From Desulfobulbaceae bacterium UBA5123 (GTDB lineage Bacteria > Desulfobacterota > Desulfobulbia > Desulfobulbales > UBA5123), in NCBI GenBank assembly GCA_002415465.1, contig DHYT01000141.1, forward strand, positions 1 through 7,119: 7,119 nucleotides of DNA, given 5' to 3'. Of this stretch, positions 1-5,742 are shown piece after piece. Position numbers and translations under genes: made by a program. The notes under the pieces are model-generated. The model was not told the origin of the DNA and made no database searches. It saw only the letters and a list, made by a program, of their open reading frames with translations. Position 1 is the first letter of the stretch, and each line of letters opens with the position of its first letter.

Positions 1-1703
1 GCCTCCACCACGTCGGCCACCGCCAGGATTTTGGCTTGTTGCAGAATCATATCCCCTCGCAGCCCGTGCGGATAACCGGATCCGTCAAGCCGTTCATGAT
101 GCTGGAGGACAATCTTGGCCAGCGGCCAGGGGAAGTCGATCCCCTTGAGGATGTTATACCCGATCTCGGGATGCGGTTTGATGATGGCGAATTCCGTATC
201 AGACAATCGACCGGGATAACTGAGGATCCCTGTCGGAACCTTGATTTTGCCGATGTCATGGAGAAGCCCGGCCATGTAGACGCCTTCAACCTTGTCGTTG
301 GCCAGGTCAAGCTTTTTGGCGATGGCGGCGGCAAGATCAGCCACCCGTCGCTGGTGTCCGGAGGTGTAGGGGTCGCGCATTTCCACGGTAAGGGCGATGG
401 CTTCGATGCTGCCGGTCATCGCCTTGGCAAGTTCCCTGGTACGTTCCTCAACCCGTTGTTCGAGGTCGTTATGCGCCTTCTTGAGCGATTCCTCGGCCAG
501 CTTGCGGTCGGTGATGTCGTTGATCATCAGGAAATAGCCGACCAGTCGATCCTGTTTGTCGATGATCCCGGAGGCGCGGGCGTTGAGTATCTGCTTGGCG
601 CCGCCCTGTTCCCGCTCGATGAGGAAGGAGGTTCGCTCCCCGTTGCCGATGGTGCTCAACACCTCGTTCAGCCGGCCGAGCAGGGCGTTGTCGTATCCGT
701 GCAGGGTCAGGATGTTGCGGCCGAGAACTTGGTTGGCGGTCACGCCGAGGATCTTCTCCGCTCCGGGGTTGAAGTAGATAACGGTGTTGTGGATGTCCGA
801 AGCGATGATCCCGTAATCGATGGAGGAGTGGAGGATGTTGTCGAGATAGGCGGTTTTGACCGCGAGATCGGTGGAGGTGTGCTGGAGAAGGTGGTCTTTT
901 TCCTTGATGATATCGTTCAAGGCCTGGATGTATTTGCCCTCTAGCCCCTTGACGATATCCGACTGCGTCGCGAGCCCCTTGATCTTGCCCTCCTTGTCGA
1001 TGACCACCAGCCGCCGCAGTTTTTTGCGTTTCATGATCTCGATGGCGACGGGCAGCTGGGTGTCGCCGGTCACCGTTTGCAGGGAGGTGGTCATGACGTC
1101 TCCCACCGCGATTTGTGACAGGTCGGGGTGTTCCATGTGCAGCCGGGAAACATCGCGTTCGGTGATGATTCCGACCGGCCTGTCCTCCGCGGTGACGACA
1201 ATGCAGCTCATCGCCTTCTCGTCCATCCGCACCAGCGCCTGCCGGACATCGGTGTCGCGGGAAACGGTGAAGACGACATGGGTCATCACCTGCGCCACCC
1301 GTTTCGTCTCGACGAACGAGTCGTAGGAGAGATGCTCGACGATGTTCGAGAGGGTAACCACGCCGATGAGTTGCGAGGTTTCGTTGACCACCGCCAGATG
1401 CCGCATGCCGTGGGTGGAGAGGATGTTGTAGGCCTCGAAGATCGGCATGGCCGCCGTGGCGGTGATGACTGGCGAACTCATGATGGAGCGAATCGGCCGC
1501 TCGGAAGAGGGGGCGGCTTCCCGGGCGATGTATTTAACGACGTTGCGCTCGGTGACGATGCCCACCGGACGTTGTTCGTCAATGGCGATGATGCAGCTGA
1601 TATTGTTGCTGCGCATTGTCTGCAAGGCCTCGGCGATGGACAAGTCCGGGGTGACGGTGATCACGTTCGGGGTCAGGATGTCGGCGAGGGTTATTGTTTC
1701 CAT
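1..1703 (-). CDS. Four-CBS / PAS / HD-GYP protein, probable cyclic di-GMP phosphodiesterase (3' end outside window)
   Basis: The 567 complete codons begin at ATG 1703-1701 and run off the left edge without a stop. Domains in order: four CBS motifs forming two Bateman modules (about residues 1-59, 71-126, 136-190 and 200-255; CBS1 and CBS3 share a PVGI-[VI]-TER pattern); a PAS domain (about 285-400); a coiled-coil linker (about 404-428); and an HD-GYP domain from about 430. Visible catalytic and metal-site residues are H450, H482-D483 in HDIGK, H511 in KPHPEIG, H535-H536 in HHERLDGSGYP and D564 in VADVVEA, so the active site looks intact. HD-GYP domains hydrolyse cyclic di-GMP, and CBS pairs often bind adenine nucleotides. 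The inference is a cytoplasmic phosphodiesterase gated by nucleotides and by a PAS ligand. No signal peptide, membrane segment or receiver domain is seen. Probably only the last 50 or so residues are missing. It follows the hybrid kinase gene in the same direction after a 180-nt gap. Confidence 0.95.
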   Translation of the reverse strand, partial: METITLADILTPNVITVTPDLSIAEALQTMRSNNISCIIAIDEQRPVGIVTERNVVKYIAREAAPSSERPIRSIMSSPVITATAAMPIFEAYNILSTHGMRHLAVVNETSQLIGVVTLSNIVEHLSYDSFVETKRVAQVMTHVVFTVSRDTDVRQALVRMDEKAMSCIVVTAEDRPVGIITERDVSRLHMEHPDLSQIAVGDVMTTSLQTVTGDTQLPVAIEIMKRKKLRRLVVIDKEGKIKGLATQSDIVKGLEGKYIQALNDIIKEKDHLLQHTSTDLAVKTAYLDNILHSSIDYGIIASDIHNTVIYFNPGAEKILGVTANQVLGRNILTLHGYDNALLGRLNEVLSTIGNGERTSFLIEREQGGAKQILNARASGIIDKQDRLVGYFLMINDITDRKLAEESLKKAHNDLEQRVEERTRELAKAMTGSIEAIALTVEMRDPYTSGHQRRVADLAAAIAKKLDLANDKVEGVYMAGLLHDIGKIKVPTGILSYPGRLSDTEFAIIKPHPEIGYNILKGIDFPWPLAKIVLQHHERLDGSGYPHGLRGDMILQQAKILAVADVVE

Positions 1704-1707
1704 GGTT

Positions 1708-1712
1708 TCCTC
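1708..1712 (-). promoter_or_regulatory. Ribosome binding site for the CBS/HD-GYP gene
   Basis: On the minus strand GAGGA lies 4 nt before the ATG at 1703. The spacing is slightly short, but it is the only purine-rich site near this start. It supports the chosen start, from which the first CBS domain begins immediately. Confidence 0.6.
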
Positions 1713-1780
1713 GAGGGCGGATGGTTTGTCTCGTTTATTGGCGCCGGTGGGTGTGGCGGGAGGGTCTATAATAATTTAAA

Positions 1781-1809
1781 GATATAGCAGTTTGGTATCT
1801 AATATTCAA
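1781..1809 (-). promoter_or_regulatory. Candidate sigma70-type promoter for the CBS/HD-GYP gene
   Basis: On the minus strand TTGAAT (1809-1804) and TATATC (1786-1781) are separated by 17 nt, with four of six consensus matches in each box. They sit in a distinctly AT-rich patch inside otherwise GC-rich DNA. The predicted start point near 1774 would give a leader of about 70 nt. If real, the HD-GYP gene can be transcribed apart from the kinase operon. I see no clear terminator between the two genes, so read-through is also possible. Confidence 0.4.
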
Positions 1810-1883
1810 GATTGATAATATATCGCAGGTGGCGGTGGCAACGCGAAGTGGAGATTGGCAGCGGCAGCATGTCGGCAAAGGGG

Positions 1884-4457
1884 TCATTGCAGCAGGCTGG
1901 TAATGATCTTGGTGAGTTCGCGAAGATCGTAAGGCTTGACCAGGGCGGCCTTGAAGCCGAAATTCTGGTAATGAGCGAGGATCGGGTCGTTGGAGTAACC
2001 GCTCGAGACGACCACCGTGGCGGAGGGGTTCAATTCGAGAACCTTTTGCACCGCATCCTTGCCGCCCATGCCGCCGGGGATGGTTAGGTCCATGATGATC
2101 AGGTCGATCGGCGCGGCGCTGTCCAGGCTTGCGCGATAGATCTCCACCGCTTCCTCCCCGTCTTTGGCAAGCTCGACGGCAAAGCCAAGGTGGGTGAAAA
2201 TGCTGCGGGAGAGATCGCGGATCATTTCCTCGTCATCCATGATCAAAACTTTTCGTTTGCCGCCACGGATCGTCGGTGTTTCCTCGTCCGGCGCGGCCTC
2301 GGCCGCCTCCCTGCCGGCGGCCGGCAGGTAGATGGTGAAGGTGGTGCCCTTGCCTGGGGTTGAGGCGGCGGCGATGTGGCCGTCATGTTTGCTGATGATG
2401 GAGTAGGTTATGGCAAGGCCCAGGCCGCTGCCTCCCTGCTTGGTGGTGAAATAGGGATCAAAGATTTTTTCGATAATCTCTGCCGGGATGCCGGCGCCGG
2501 TGTCGCTGATGGTGAGCTTGACATATCGCCTGTCGGGGGGCAGGAGGATGTCCCGGTTGTCGAGATGGGCGATGTTGCGGCCGCCGACGGTGATGGTGCC
2601 GCTGTCAGGCATGGCGTGCATTGCATTGATGATCAGGTTCTGGATGACCTGGCTCATCTGCCCCTTGTCGATATCGACGAGCCACAGGTCCACATCCATA
2701 TCGTAGGTGCAGGCGATCTTGCTCCCGTGCAGGATGAAATCGGCGGAATCGATGATGATTTCCCGGATGGATGCGGTTTCCTTGACCGGTTCGCCGCCCT
2801 TGGCGAAGGTAAGCAACTGCTGGGTGAGTCGCTTGGCGCGCTGGGTGGCTTTCTCTACCTGGGTGAGCAGGGGAAGCGCCTTGTTCTCTTTCCCGATGAT
2901 CTGATTGGCCAGGGAGATGTTGCCGAGGATCGCCATCAGGATATTGTTGAAGTCGTGGGCGATGCCGCCGGCCAGGATGCCGACGGATTCGAGTTTTTTG
3001 GCCTTGAGCAGTTCCCGTTCCATCATCACCTGCGCGGTGGTGTCCCGGAAAACCAGCACCGCGCCGATGATTTGGCTCTCCTGGTCGCGGATGGGGGCGC
3101 CGCTGTCGGCGATGATCCGTTCCTGTCCGTCCATGGCGATCAGCACGGTATGGTTGGCGAGGCCGATGGTCTTGCCGGAGGTAAGGATCAAGTCAACCGG
3201 GTTCTCACATGGCTGCCGGGTTGTCTGGTTGATGATGTTGAACACCGTCGCCAGCGGTTTCCCGGCGGCCTCTTCCTGGGGCCAGCCCGTGAGTTCCTCC
3301 GCCACCTTGTTCAATAAGACAACCCGGCCATGGATGTCGGTGGTGATCACGCCGTCGCCGATGCTCCGCAGGGTGACGGCCAGGCGTTCCCGTTCCTCGG
3401 AGAGGCGTTCTTCCGCGATCTTGCGGGCGGTGATGTCGCGGAAGACGGCGACCACGTACTGTTCGGACATGATCTTGGTGTGCTTCAGGGTCGCTTCGGC
3501 CCAGAAGAGGCTGCCGTTTTTCTTTTTGCATCGCCATTCAAACAGTTGTGGTCCGAAATGGACGGCGTTCCAGAGCCGTTTGCGCGCTTCCGTGGCCGTG
3601 TACGGTTCCTCACCGGCGCAAATCCGCTCGATGTCGAGCCGCAACGCCTCCTCGTGGGTATAGCCGAACATCTGCAGCATGGCCTGATTGATGTCGACCA
3701 TGGCGCCGGTGGTTTCGTCGAGCATCATGATTGCGTCGCTCGGCGCGTTGTATATCTTCCGGTATTTTTCCTCGCTCTGGGAGAGGTTCTTTTCGATGAG
3801 CTCCCGTTCGATAATCTCGTTGTGCAGTTCATCAACAACACCGATGAGTTCTGCGGTTCTGTCCTGCACCCTGGATTCAAGGGTGTCATGCGCCGTCTGC
3901 AGTTGTTTTTCGGCTTCGTGGCGGCGACTGATTTCCATTTCCAGCGGTCGCAGGGCAAGGATTCGCAGGGTCAGCCAGAGGATGAGGCCGATCACCGCCG
4001 TGATGGCGATGGAGCGAAGGATGAGCTGGTTCTTGAATTCCTGAAAGTGCTGGTCGAGGGGGGTGAGGTCCAGGGCGATGTGCAGGGTCAGAAGATGGCG
4101 GTCTTCGAAGCGGATGTTGTGCTGCAGATTAAGGGTGTCTTTTGGTATGGGGTCGCCTCTTCTGAATTCGGTGAGGAGGAACCCTTCCGGGGTAATGGCC
4201 CGGATCTGCAGGATGTGGCCCTGTTTGGTGCCCCATTGGTGCAGAAATTGCTCAACCTCCGCGAAGGAATGGCGCAGGAGCGGCTCAACGATGCAGGTGG
4301 CGAGGAGTTCGAGTTCAACCTCGCTGTCGCGATGCAACTCCTCGATCTCCGTTTGTTTCTCCTGGGCGACGATAAAGGCGTCCAGAAAAAACAGGCAGGA
4401 GAACAGCACGGCCATGATGGTCAGGATGGCCGGGGTGTATTTGAGTCTCTTCTTCAC
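1884..4457 (-). CDS. Membrane hybrid sensor histidine kinase (sensor-PAS-PAS-HisKA-HATPase-REC)
   Basis: This 857-residue protein starts with GTG at 4457-4455. Membrane segments at about 9-30 and 147-168 enclose a periplasmic domain of roughly 115 residues. A coiled coil (about 173-228) leads into PAS 1 (about 229-345) and PAS 2 (about 355-475), each closing with a FRD[IT]T motif. The dimerisation and phosphoacceptor helix carries H501 in AGGIAHDFNNIL, the style of NtrB-like kinases. The ATPase domain has N611 (N box), DTGAG at 652-656, DPYF at 667-670 and GGSGLG at 675-680. After a short linker comes a receiver (about 735-857) with acidic pocket D741-D742, acceptor D790, S818 and K841. All catalytic residues are present, so autophosphorylation and transfer to its own receiver are expected. 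No HPt or DNA-binding output domain is attached, so the downstream partner is unknown. The start is 3 nt after the stop of the binding-protein gene with no good Shine-Dalgarno, which suggests translational coupling. Confidence 0.96.
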   Translation of the reverse strand: MKKRLKYTPAILTIMAVLFSCLFFLDAFIVAQEKQTEIEELHRDSEVELELLATCIVEPLLRHSFAEVEQFLHQWGTKQGHILQIRAITPEGFLLTEFRRGDPIPKDTLNLQHNIRFEDRHLLTLHIALDLTPLDQHFQEFKNQLILRSIAITAVIGLILWLTLRILALRPLEMEISRRHEAEKQLQTAHDTLESRVQDRTAELIGVVDELHNEIIERELIEKNLSQSEEKYRKIYNAPSDAIMMLDETTGAMVDINQAMLQMFGYTHEEALRLDIERICAGEEPYTATEARKRLWNAVHFGPQLFEWRCKKKNGSLFWAEATLKHTKIMSEQYVVAVFRDITARKIAEERLSEERERLAVTLRSIGDGVITTDIHGRVVLLNKVAEELTGWPQEEAAGKPLATVFNIINQTTRQPCENPVDLILTSGKTIGLANHTVLIAMDGQERIIADSGAPIRDQESQIIGAVLVFRDTTAQVMMERELLKAKKLESVGILAGGIAHDFNNILMAILGNISLANQIIGKENKALPLLTQVEKATQRAKRLTQQLLTFAKGGEPVKETASIREIIIDSADFILHGSKIACTYDMDVDLWLVDIDKGQMSQVIQNLIINAMHAMPDSGTITVGGRNIAHLDNRDILLPPDRRYVKLTISDTGAGIPAEIIEKIFDPYFTTKQGGSGLGLAITYSIISKHDGHIAAASTPGKGTTFTIYLPAAGREAAEAAPDEETPTIRGGKRKVLIMDDEEMIRDLSRSIFTHLGFAVELAKDGEEAVEIYRASLDSAAPIDLIIMDLTIPGGMGGKDAVQKVLELNPSATVVVSSGYSNDPILAHYQNFGFKAALVKPYDLRELTKIITSLLQ

Positions 4458-4460
4458 GCT

Positions 4461-5309
4461 CTAGTCAACACGCAGTTTGTCGAATTTTTTGAGGATGCGC
4501 CGCAAAAAGTCATAGTCTTTGTCGTCGGTCGGAACGATGCCGGTGAGTTTTTCCTTGATCGGGGAAAGGATGAGGGGATCGCGGAGTGATCGCAGCGCCT
4601 GCCGGAGGGCGGCGACGGTTTCTGCGGGGATGTGTTTGGCGGCCACGAAAAGGTGTTCCGGGATCGGCGGGCTTTTGGCGAGAACCCTGAGGCCTCGATC
4701 CTTGTAGGCGTCAAAGGTGTTTTCCATGACCCCGCCGGCATCGTAGTAGCCGCCGATAACCCCCAGGGCGACGTTCGCGTGCATGCCGAGAAAGGCGTGT
4801 TCCCGCAGGTCGGTGATCTTGACGCCGGCCTCGTCAAGCATAAAGCGCGGAACGTAATGGCTCATGGTCGAATTGGGGTCGCCAAAGGCGAATTTCTTGC
4901 CGGCCAGTTCCTTGAGCGAGGTTATCGGATCATTCGCGCGACAGATTATGATGCCGCGAAAATATGGCGATCCGTTTATTTCCAGGCGGCCGAGGATGGT
5001 TTTGGGGCCGTAGGTGTGGGTTATCTGGACATAGGGCGCCGGGCCGAGAAAGGCCAGGTCGAATTGCTCCTCACCCACGGCATGCATGTGCGCCTTGTAG
5101 CTTTCCGAGATTTTTATCCGGATGGGGATGTTGACGGCCCGGCTCAGGTATTCGGCCAGGGGGGTGAAATTCTTGGTGAGACTCGCCGCCGTTTGATAAG
5201 GATGCACGAGAAGGGTCAAGGGTTGTTGCGCCGGGGCGCCGACGGCCGGTCCCGGCCAGCCGAGAAGGCACAAGAGGAGGGTGAGAAGTGGGAATCGCTT
5301 GCCGTTCAT
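4461..5309 (-). CDS. PhnD/SsuA/transferrin-type periplasmic substrate-binding protein
   Basis: This is a 282-residue exported protein. Residues 1-25 form a signal peptide: K4-R5, a hydrophobic leucine-rich core, then cleavage near VGA-25 or APA-27. C14 is not in a convincing lipobox, so a soluble periplasmic protein is likely. Family hallmarks are FDLAFLGPAPYVQI (83-96), GSPYFRGIIICR (113-124) with SLKELAGKKFAFGDPNST (131-148), and the SHYVPR stretch just after. This is the pattern of PhnD-like binders of phosphonate, phosphite or other oxyanions. The actual ligand cannot be read from the sequence. The length is close to that of other family members. The ATG at 5309 is chosen because the signal peptide starts there; a weak GGGG lies 6 nt upstream. 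Transporter genes normally found with such proteins are absent, and the next gene, 3 nt on, is a hybrid sensor kinase. The inferred role is therefore ligand presentation to that kinase, or both sensing and transport with a transporter elsewhere. The name phnD is withheld because the substrate is unknown. Confidence 0.93.
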   Translation of the reverse strand: MNGKRFPLLTLLLCLLGWPGPAVGAPAQQPLTLLVHPYQTAASLTKNFTPLAEYLSRAVNIPIRIKISESYKAHMHAVGEEQFDLAFLGPAPYVQITHTYGPKTILGRLEINGSPYFRGIIICRANDPITSLKELAGKKFAFGDPNSTMSHYVPRFMLDEAGVKITDLREHAFLGMHANVALGVIGGYYDAGGVMENTFDAYKDRGLRVLAKSPPIPEHLFVAAKHIPAETVAALRQALRSLRDPLILSPIKEKLTGIVPTDDKDYDFLRRILKKFDKLRVD

Positions 5310-5375
5310 CGCGTACCCCGCCGTTAGGATTGGGTGGTAAGGGTTTTTCTGAATTTATGATAATAACTTCCAAAC

Positions 5376-5405
5376 TTTATATTTTCTCTTGTTTTTTGTA
5401 CACAA
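5376..5405 (-). promoter_or_regulatory. Candidate promoter of the binding protein-kinase operon
   Basis: On the minus strand TTGTGT (5405-5400) and TATAAA (5381-5376) are 18 nt apart in an AT-rich tract upstream of the binding-protein gene. The -10 box matches five of six consensus bases; the -35 box matches only the invariant TTG. The start point would be near 5369, giving a leader of about 60 nt. A weak -35 with an overlapping palindrome is compatible with an activated or regulated promoter, but this is inference. Confidence 0.35.
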
Positions 5406-5414
5406 ATAATTTGT
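5402..5414. promoter_or_regulatory. 13-bp palindrome, possible operator
   Basis: ACAAAT-A-ATTTGT is a perfect inverted repeat with 6-bp arms and a 1-nt centre. It overlaps the proposed -35 box of the minus-strand operon, where a dimeric regulator could act. The regulator is unknown. An AT-rich 13-mer palindrome can also arise by chance. Confidence 0.3.
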
Positions 5415-5520
5415 AGGGCGGCAGGGAAGGCATGTGTCGGCAAACCGGCCCTCCCATGCGGCTTATCTCGCTTGCGCCGCTAGCGCGGCGGCCTTATTCG
5501 TTTGGGCTCTCGGGGTGGGA
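5415..5520. repeat. GC-rich block of inverted repeats of unknown nature
   Basis: This non-coding block contains several possible stems. GGGAAGG (5424-5430) pairs with CCTCCC (5450-5455) with one bulged A. Inside it CGG (5438-5440) pairs with CCG (5445-5447) around a CAAA loop. GCATG (5430-5434) matches CATGC (5455-5459) in an arrangement that crosses the first stem, so it is either mutually exclusive with it or a pseudoknot. CGCCGC (5475-5480) and GCGGCG (5485-5490) form a perfect 6-bp hairpin with a TAGC loop. The block lies between the two divergent promoters proposed here, so it may be in neither transcript. It could be a dispersed palindromic repeat, a structured RNA with its own promoter, or protein-binding DNA. 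I do not recognise a named family. Confidence 0.45.
5475..5490. repeat. Perfect GC hairpin (6-bp stem, TAGC loop)
   Basis: CGCCGC and GCGGCG are perfect inverted repeats around TAGC. No T-tract of useful length follows on either strand, so this is not a convincing intrinsic terminator. Confidence 0.5.
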
Positions 5521-5551
5521 AATGTGTAAAAAATCTTTCAGGTTTTGCGAT

Positions 5552-5579
5552 TTGACTTCTGTAGCGCGTGGAGTATAAT
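5552..5579 (+). promoter_or_regulatory. Strong sigma70-type promoter for secD
   Basis: TTGACT (5552-5557, five of six) and a perfect TATAAT (5574-5579) are separated by 16 nt. A/T-rich sequence at about 5527-5546 lies where an UP element would be. Transcription should start near 5586-5587, giving a secD leader of about 156 nt. This is the best promoter in the window and suggests strong, largely constitutive transcription of secD. Confidence 0.8.
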
Positions 5580-5594
5580 CTCGCCGAATTGTCA

Positions 5595-5680
5595 GGAGCG
5601 GTCTTTGCAGGCCGGCTGCCTGCCGTCGAAGTGTAATCTCCCGCTCCCAAGCGCATCCCCGTTACTCGGAAAACGGGGTG
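5595..5680 (+). ncRNA. Putative structured 5' leader of the secD mRNA
   Basis: Three stems can be seen by eye. GGAGCGG (5595-5601) pairs perfectly with CCGCTCC (5641-5647). Nested inside, GCAGGC (5607-5612) pairs with GCCTGC (5618-5623) around a 5-nt loop. Downstream, CA-CCCCGTT (5654-5663, with T5656 bulged) pairs with AACGGGGTG (5672-5680) around an 8-nt loop, and is followed by a short ATTTTG. A weaker GCCC/GGGC hairpin lies at 5696-5708. The outer stem overlaps the possible Shine-Dalgarno AGGAG (5594-5598) of the leader ORF. The folding suggests post-transcriptional control of secD, but GC-rich DNA forms chance stems and I match it to no known riboswitch class. Confidence 0.4.
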
Positions 5681-5739
5681 ATTTTGACTGTTGCGGCCCT
5701 TTGGGGGCGAAGTTTCCATCCGATAAGGAGTGTCTGTAA
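5605..5739 (+). CDS. Candidate 44-residue leader ORF upstream of secD
   Basis: A TTG codon at 5605 is preceded by AGGAG (5594-5598) at an ideal 6-nt distance. It opens 44 sense codons ending with TAA at 5737-5739, 3 nt before the secD ATG. The product would begin MQAGCLPSKC and carry five cysteines, including a CC pair. It has no hydrophobic signal or membrane segment, so it does not resemble SecM or VemP, the arrest peptides that report on Sec activity. The points in favour are its place within the transcript, its ribosome binding site, and the stop-start spacing that would allow coupling. The points against are the TTG start, the lack of a recognised relative, and the ease with which short ORFs arise in GC-rich DNA. 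Treat it as a hypothesis. Confidence 0.25.
   Translation: MQAGCLPSKCNLPLPSASPLLGKRGDFDCCGPLGAKFPSDKECL
5725..5730 (+). promoter_or_regulatory. Ribosome binding site for secD
   Basis: AAGGAG is a near-perfect Shine-Dalgarno but lies 12 nt before the ATG at 5743, longer than usual. The intervening sequence contains the stop codon of the candidate leader ORF. No better in-frame start is nearer, and the SecD N-terminus (short head, then a membrane segment) begins correctly at this ATG. Confidence 0.65.
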
Positions 5740-5742
5740 GCC

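Noticed and set aside
36..944. 302-codon plus-strand frame opposite the HD-GYP gene, and similar frames at 1128-1787 and 2376-3317
   Set aside because: All lie antisense to recognisable domains, are rich in G, D and V as shadow frames are, and lack recognisable motifs.
1780..1883. Intrinsic terminator after the kinase gene
   Set aside because: No GC-rich hairpin followed by a T-run was found on the minus strand after the stop at 1884. The AT-rich patch better fits a promoter.
3330..4589. Long plus-strand open frame (419 codons) opposite the kinase gene
   Set aside because: It is the antisense shadow of a well-supported kinase with all its motifs. Long antisense frames are expected in GC-rich coding DNA. 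The translation shows no domain.
5265..5309. Lipoprotein signal at C14 of the binding protein
   Set aside because: The cysteine lies in a run of leucines without a typical [AG] before it and with the hydrophobic core continuing past it. A normal signal-peptidase I site near residues 25-27 fits better.
5071..5373. 100-codon minus-strand frame reaching upstream of the binding-protein gene
   Set aside because: It overlaps the binding-protein gene in another frame. Its translation is rich in proline and arginine and shows no signal peptide or domain.
5435..5512. Possible integron attC-like site (GCCCAAAC and GTTTG on the minus strand)
   Set aside because: Only five bases of the outer arms are complementary, inner arms are not evident, and there is no integrase or gene-cassette context.
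5400..5530. Cyclic di-GMP (GEMM) riboswitch upstream of the sensory operon
   Set aside because: It was considered because of the HD-GYP neighbour. The conserved GEMM core and its two-stem layout are not found on either strand.
5684..5689. Second TTGACT, possibly the -35 box of a closer secD promoter
   Set aside because: No -10-like sequence lies 15-19 nt downstream, where the DNA is GGGGGCGAAG-like.
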